DNA from: Dehalococcoidia bacterium
Lineage (GTDB): Bacteria > Chloroflexota > Dehalococcoidia > Lucifugimonadales > UBA3495
Assembly (NCBI GenBank): GCA_022827095.1
Contig: JAJDTP010000021.1
Coordinates: 194,771-258,770 of the forward strand
Direction: 5' to 3'
DNA length: 64,000 bases
The notes under the pieces are model-generated. The model did not search any database and had not been told where the DNA came from. It saw nothing but the letters and a program-made list of their open reading frames with translations. Below are positions 61,418 to 64,000 of this stretch, in pieces (within the stretch, counting starts at the first letter, position 1; every line of letters begins with the position of its first letter). A program made the translations under genes and the position numbers.

Positions 61418-61442
61418 AGGGGCGAATGAAACATTCGCCCCT
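61418..61442. repeat. intact GGGGCGAAT hairpin
   Basis: AGGGGCGAAT (61418-61427) and ATTCGCCCCT (61433-61442), 10 perfect pairs with a 5-base loop. Sister of 9305-9330. Both sit upstream of a + strand gene for a large enzyme. No T-run. Confidence 0.7.
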
Positions 61443-61519
61443 ATGTACGGCCAGACACGAAGGCGACAAAGCGACGACCACTACCAGGTTGCCGCAGGCG
61501 CAAACCAAGGAGAAGGACA

Positions 61520-63193
61520 ATGACGCGGATGCTCGGCAAGCACGCTCTGGCGCAGATGCTGGTGGCTGAGGGAGTTGAGTACATATTCGGCAACCCGGGC
61601 ACCAGCGAGACGCCGTTCCTGGACGGCCTGCAGGATTTTCCGCAGCTGCAATACATACAAGCGCTGCAGGAGGGGACGGCGGTAGGGATGGCGGACGGCT
61701 ACGCCCGGGCCACCGGCAAGCCGGCGTTCGCGAACATCCACATTGCCGGGGGCTTGGCCAACGGTATCAGCGGCTTATACAACGCGTTCCGGGGCGGCAC
61801 GCCGCTGGTTTTGACGGCGGGAAACTCGGACACGCGGATGCTGATCAGCGAACCGGTGCTTTCGGGCGACCTGGTGGAAATGACCGAGCAGTACACCAAG
61901 TGGAGCGTCGAAATCCGGCACGCCTCGGACATACCGGTGGCGATCCGGCGGGCGTTCAAGGAGGCGAAGACGCCGCCCACCGGGCCGGTGTTCGTGTCCT
62001 TTCCGTGGGACACCCTGGACGAAGAGGTCGATTTCGAGCCGGTGGCTTCATCGGAAGGATACTTCCGGATACGGCCCGACGCAGCGGCGGTTGACCGGGC
62101 CACGGGATTGCTGGCCGGAGCGGAAAACCCGGTGATAGTCGTCGGTGACCGGGTGGCGCAGTCGAACGCCGTGGAACAGGTGGTTCGGGTCGCCGAGCAG
62201 ACCGGAGCACGGGTCGTCGCAACGTCGTACTCGGAGGTGAACTTCCCGACGTCGCACCCACAGTGGAGCGGGATGCTGAACCTGAACAGTCCGGCCACGG
62301 CGCGCCAATTCCAGAACGCCGACGTGGTGATGGCGGTGGGCACGGACGTGTTCGCGTCGTTCCTGTACGTGGACACGCCGTTCCTGAACCCGGACACCAA
62401 GCTGATCCACCTGGACAGCAACTACTGGGAGATCGAAAAGAGCTACCCTACCGAAGTGGGAATCATGGCGGACCCGGCGGCGGGCATGACCGACCTGGCG
62501 GTATCGCTGGAATCGAACATGAGCGGCGGGCAGCGCGAGGCGGCAGCGACGCGGGCGGCCACCCTGGCGGCAGCGCGGGAGCGTGACGCGGAGCGATACA
62601 AGGAACGGATCGCGGCGACCTGGGACAACTCGCCGATGCCGGTGGAGCGCATGATGCACGAACTGGCGGACGCGGTTCCACCCAACACCATCATCGCCGA
62701 CGAGGCGGTCACCTCACGGCCGGCAGTGAACCGGGCGTTTGACTTCGAGAAGCCCGGCGACATCTACGGGATCCGCGGAGGAGCGCTGGGCTGGGCGATG
62801 CCGGGAGCGCTGGGGGTAAAACTGGCGCATCCGGACCGTCCGGTGCTGGCGGTGGTAGGCGACGGCGCGTCGATGTACACGGTGCAAGCGCTTTGGACCG
62901 CCAGCCGGTACAACATCCCGGTGGTTTACGCCATCTGCAACAACCAGGCGTATCGCATCCTCAAGGTGAACATGGAGGTCTACTTGCGGGACATGCTGGA
63001 CAACCGGGAGCGGGACAGCGACTACGTGGGCATGGACTTCGCCAACCGGTTGGACCTGGCGATGATGGCGCAAGCGATGGGCGTGCACGGGGAGCGGGTC
63101 GACGATCCGACGGGAATCGGGCCAGCGATCAAGCGGGCGTTTGAAAGCGGGAAGCCGGCGTTGCTGGATATTACGATCAGCGGAGCGCTGTAA
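61520..63193 (+). CDS. benzoylformate decarboxylase-like ThDP enzyme
   Basis: 557 aa, three-domain ThDP enzyme. The catalytic Glu is E51 in ALQEGTAVGMADGYARATG, a form nearer to benzoylformate/phenylpyruvate-type decarboxylases than to acetolactate synthase. The diphosphate motif is GDGASMYTVQALWTASRYN with YAICNNQAYRIL. It would decarboxylate an aromatic or branched 2-oxoacid to an aldehyde. GGAGAAGGA precedes the ATG. It is a single gene. Confidence 0.82.
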   Translation: MTRMLGKHALAQMLVAEGVEYIFGNPGTSETPFLDGLQDFPQLQYIQALQEGTAVGMADGYARATGKPAFANIHIAGGLANGISGLYNAFRGGTPLVLTAGNSDTRMLISEPVLSGDLVEMTEQYTKWSVEIRHASDIPVAIRRAFKEAKTPPTGPVFVSFPWDTLDEEVDFEPVASSEGYFRIRPDAAAVDRATGLLAGAENPVIVVGDRVAQSNAVEQVVRVAEQTGARVVATSYSEVNFPTSHPQWSGMLNLNSPATARQFQNADVVMAVGTDVFASFLYVDTPFLNPDTKLIHLDSNYWEIEKSYPTEVGIMADPAAGMTDLAVSLESNMSGGQREAAATRAATLAAARERDAERYKERIAATWDNSPMPVERMMHELADAVPPNTIIADEAVTSRPAVNRAFDFEKPGDIYGIRGGALGWAMPGALGVKLAHPDRPVLAVVGDGASMYTVQALWTASRYNIPVVYAICNNQAYRILKVNMEVYLRDMLDNRERDSDYVGMDFANRLDLAMMAQAMGVHGERVDDPTGIGPAIKRAFESGKPALLDITISGAL

Positions 63194-63247
63194 GCACGAG
63201 CTTCGAACTGTACCTTCCGCTGCGGGAATGCCACCTATTGACTGTGG

Positions 63248-63628
63248 GTGAACGACGTGAAGTTTGAACCCGACATCGCACGGGACATCCTGTTGGCGAT
63301 GGAATCGCACCCCGGGAGCGTTCTGCTAGGTGAAGCGCCGACCATTCCGGGCGACCACGACTATGAGGTCTTATGCCATCATTACCATCTTTTGCACGAG
63401 GACGGCTTCATAGAGGCACTGGACTACACTGGCGGGGACTTTTTGGAGTGTATCCCACTACGGATGACAAGGGATGGCTACCGCTATTTGGAATCCGTTC
63501 GTAACGATCGATGGTACAGGATGGCCCTACACCATATCCATAAGCATGGGACCCCTATGTCCTTGAGAGCCATCTGGGAGGTTACCAAGAGCCATATGGG
63601 TTTGTGTCTCGCTTTTCAGATGCGTTAG
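63248..63628 (+). CDS. DUF2513 family protein
   Basis: 126 aa. The pattern DIARDILLAMESHPG, HHYHLLHEDGFIEA, LRMTRDGYRYLESVRNDRWYRM is that of DUF2513, a small winged-helix-like family often found in accessory and mobile regions. Start GTG 63248. Its stop overlaps by four bases with that of the convergent gene on the other strand. Function unknown. Confidence 0.7.
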   Translation: MNDVKFEPDIARDILLAMESHPGSVLLGEAPTIPGDHDYEVLCHHYHLLHEDGFIEALDYTGGDFLECIPLRMTRDGYRYLESVRNDRWYRMALHHIHKHGTPMSLRAIWEVTKSHMGLCLAFQMR

Positions 63629-64000
63629 ACGGCCGCAATGTCCGGATTGCGGTCGCGGTAGCCTCGGCACAATTCGCTAACGGTGTAAAGTTCGACCTCG
63701 GTATGTTTGGCGAGCCGCGCAACGTTCTCATCGTAGTCAGTTCCCACCAAGACGGATGACACCCACAAGCCGGGGTACGCGACCCGCTCTAATACTCCTT
63801 GCAAGATTCCCGGCTCCATACCAGGGATACCTGTATCGTCTTTCGAACTGCGGATAAGGTGCCATGCAAGATCTTCTGCGCTCATTGCACCGAGGGCTAA
63901 GGCGTAGTCCATAACTTGGCCAGCATCCCCAGGTCTAAGTTTGCGAGCCTTGAGTTCATAAACCGTCGGAAATCTGTCTCCCAAAACGACGTCAGGGTCA
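63625..64000 (-). CDS. C-terminal part of a nuclease-like protein, cut by the window edge
   Basis: The frame is open to the window end (TTG at 63984 is unlikely to be the true start; the codons before it read DPDVVL). At the visible N-terminal end, DPDVVLGDRFPTVYELKARK has the Asp-x(n)-Glu-x-Lys spacing of PD-(D/E)xK nucleases, so this may be the end of a nuclease or restriction-type protein. The stop is at 63625. No closer family is recognised. Confidence 0.5.
   Translation of the reverse strand, partial: DPDVVLGDRFPTVYELKARKLRPGDAGQVMDYALALGAMSAEDLAWHLIRSSKDDTGIPGMEPGILQGVLERVAYPGLWVSSVLVGTDYDENVARLAKHTEVELYTVSELCRGYRDRNPDIAAV

Noticed and set aside
1-64000. CRISPR array or prophage
   Set aside because: No regularly spaced direct repeats and no capsid, terminase, portal or integrase genes were seen.

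Overview
The window looks like a chromosomal segment of a GC-rich, free-living, metabolically versatile bacterium. The gene mix resembles environmental Chloroflexota of the Dehalococcoidia/SAR202 type: several ThDP-dependent 2-oxoacid enzymes, an LLM flavin oxidoreductase, an MmgE/PrpD protein, DUF2332, a double-length ThyX, LutABC, Tat translocase, and dispersed GTCATTGCGAG-type and GTCATTCCGGCGAAAGC-type repeats. The taxonomic assignment is inference; there is no rRNA here. Many starts are ATG with AGGAG-type sites, and GTG and TTG starts also occur.

Left part (1-16.5 kb): a small HTH-like gene followed by a stretch with strong RNA-like hairpins, an acetamidase/formamidase, two ThDP enzymes, a HEPN-like (PaREP1) gene, a BglII-type restriction-modification pair, an ADP-forming acyl-CoA synthetase, a DUF2332 gene, and a three-gene operon of CitE/HpcH-like proteins whose active-site signatures erode from one to the next.

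Middle (16.9-31.4 kb): a 1251-residue CHAT-NTPase-TPR (STAND-type) protein whose CHAT catalytic pair is lost. Then come an alpha/beta hydrolase and a small defence/toxin-antitoxin island: a stand-alone HsdR-N-type nuclease, a doubled Phd antitoxin with a PIN toxin, and HicB with a frameshifted HicA. These are followed by LLM and MmgE/PrpD enzymes, an ECF sigma/anti-sigma locus with a tiny zinc ribbon and a lipoprotein broken by an in-frame TAA, and the double ThyX.

Central-right (31.4-44 kb): a pyruvate/2-oxoacid dehydrogenase operon (E3, E1alpha, E1beta, E2, plus a ThDP enzyme and a methyltransferase). Immediately upstream of it lies the most important feature of the window: a ferredoxin-thioredoxin reductase-type catalytic subunit in which UGA replaces the second cysteine of the CHC motif, the redox-active one. 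The UGA is followed at the right distance by a hairpin with the GGUC apical loop of the classical bacterial SECIS. About 4.5 kb away, directly behind a thioredoxin gene, is a tRNA-Sec (selC) with a UCA anticodon. Together they argue that this is a genuine selenoprotein and that selenocysteine is used in the thioredoxin-reducing branch of this organism. Tat genes and an RlmD/RumA-Maf fusion lie between the two.

Right part (44-64 kb): lutABC, an MNT-HEPN pair with degenerate motifs, an SRPBCC protein with glycerate kinase, two tandem M20 amidohydrolases, a CTP-transferase/dolichol-kinase-like membrane protein, a lipoprotein with a cysteine desulfurase, two tandem EamA-like membrane proteins sharing an unusual C-terminal module, a hydrolase, BrnT with a BrnA-like segment fused in frame to a VOC domain, a benzoylformate-decarboxylase-like enzyme, a DUF2513 protein and a nuclease-like gene cut by the window edge.
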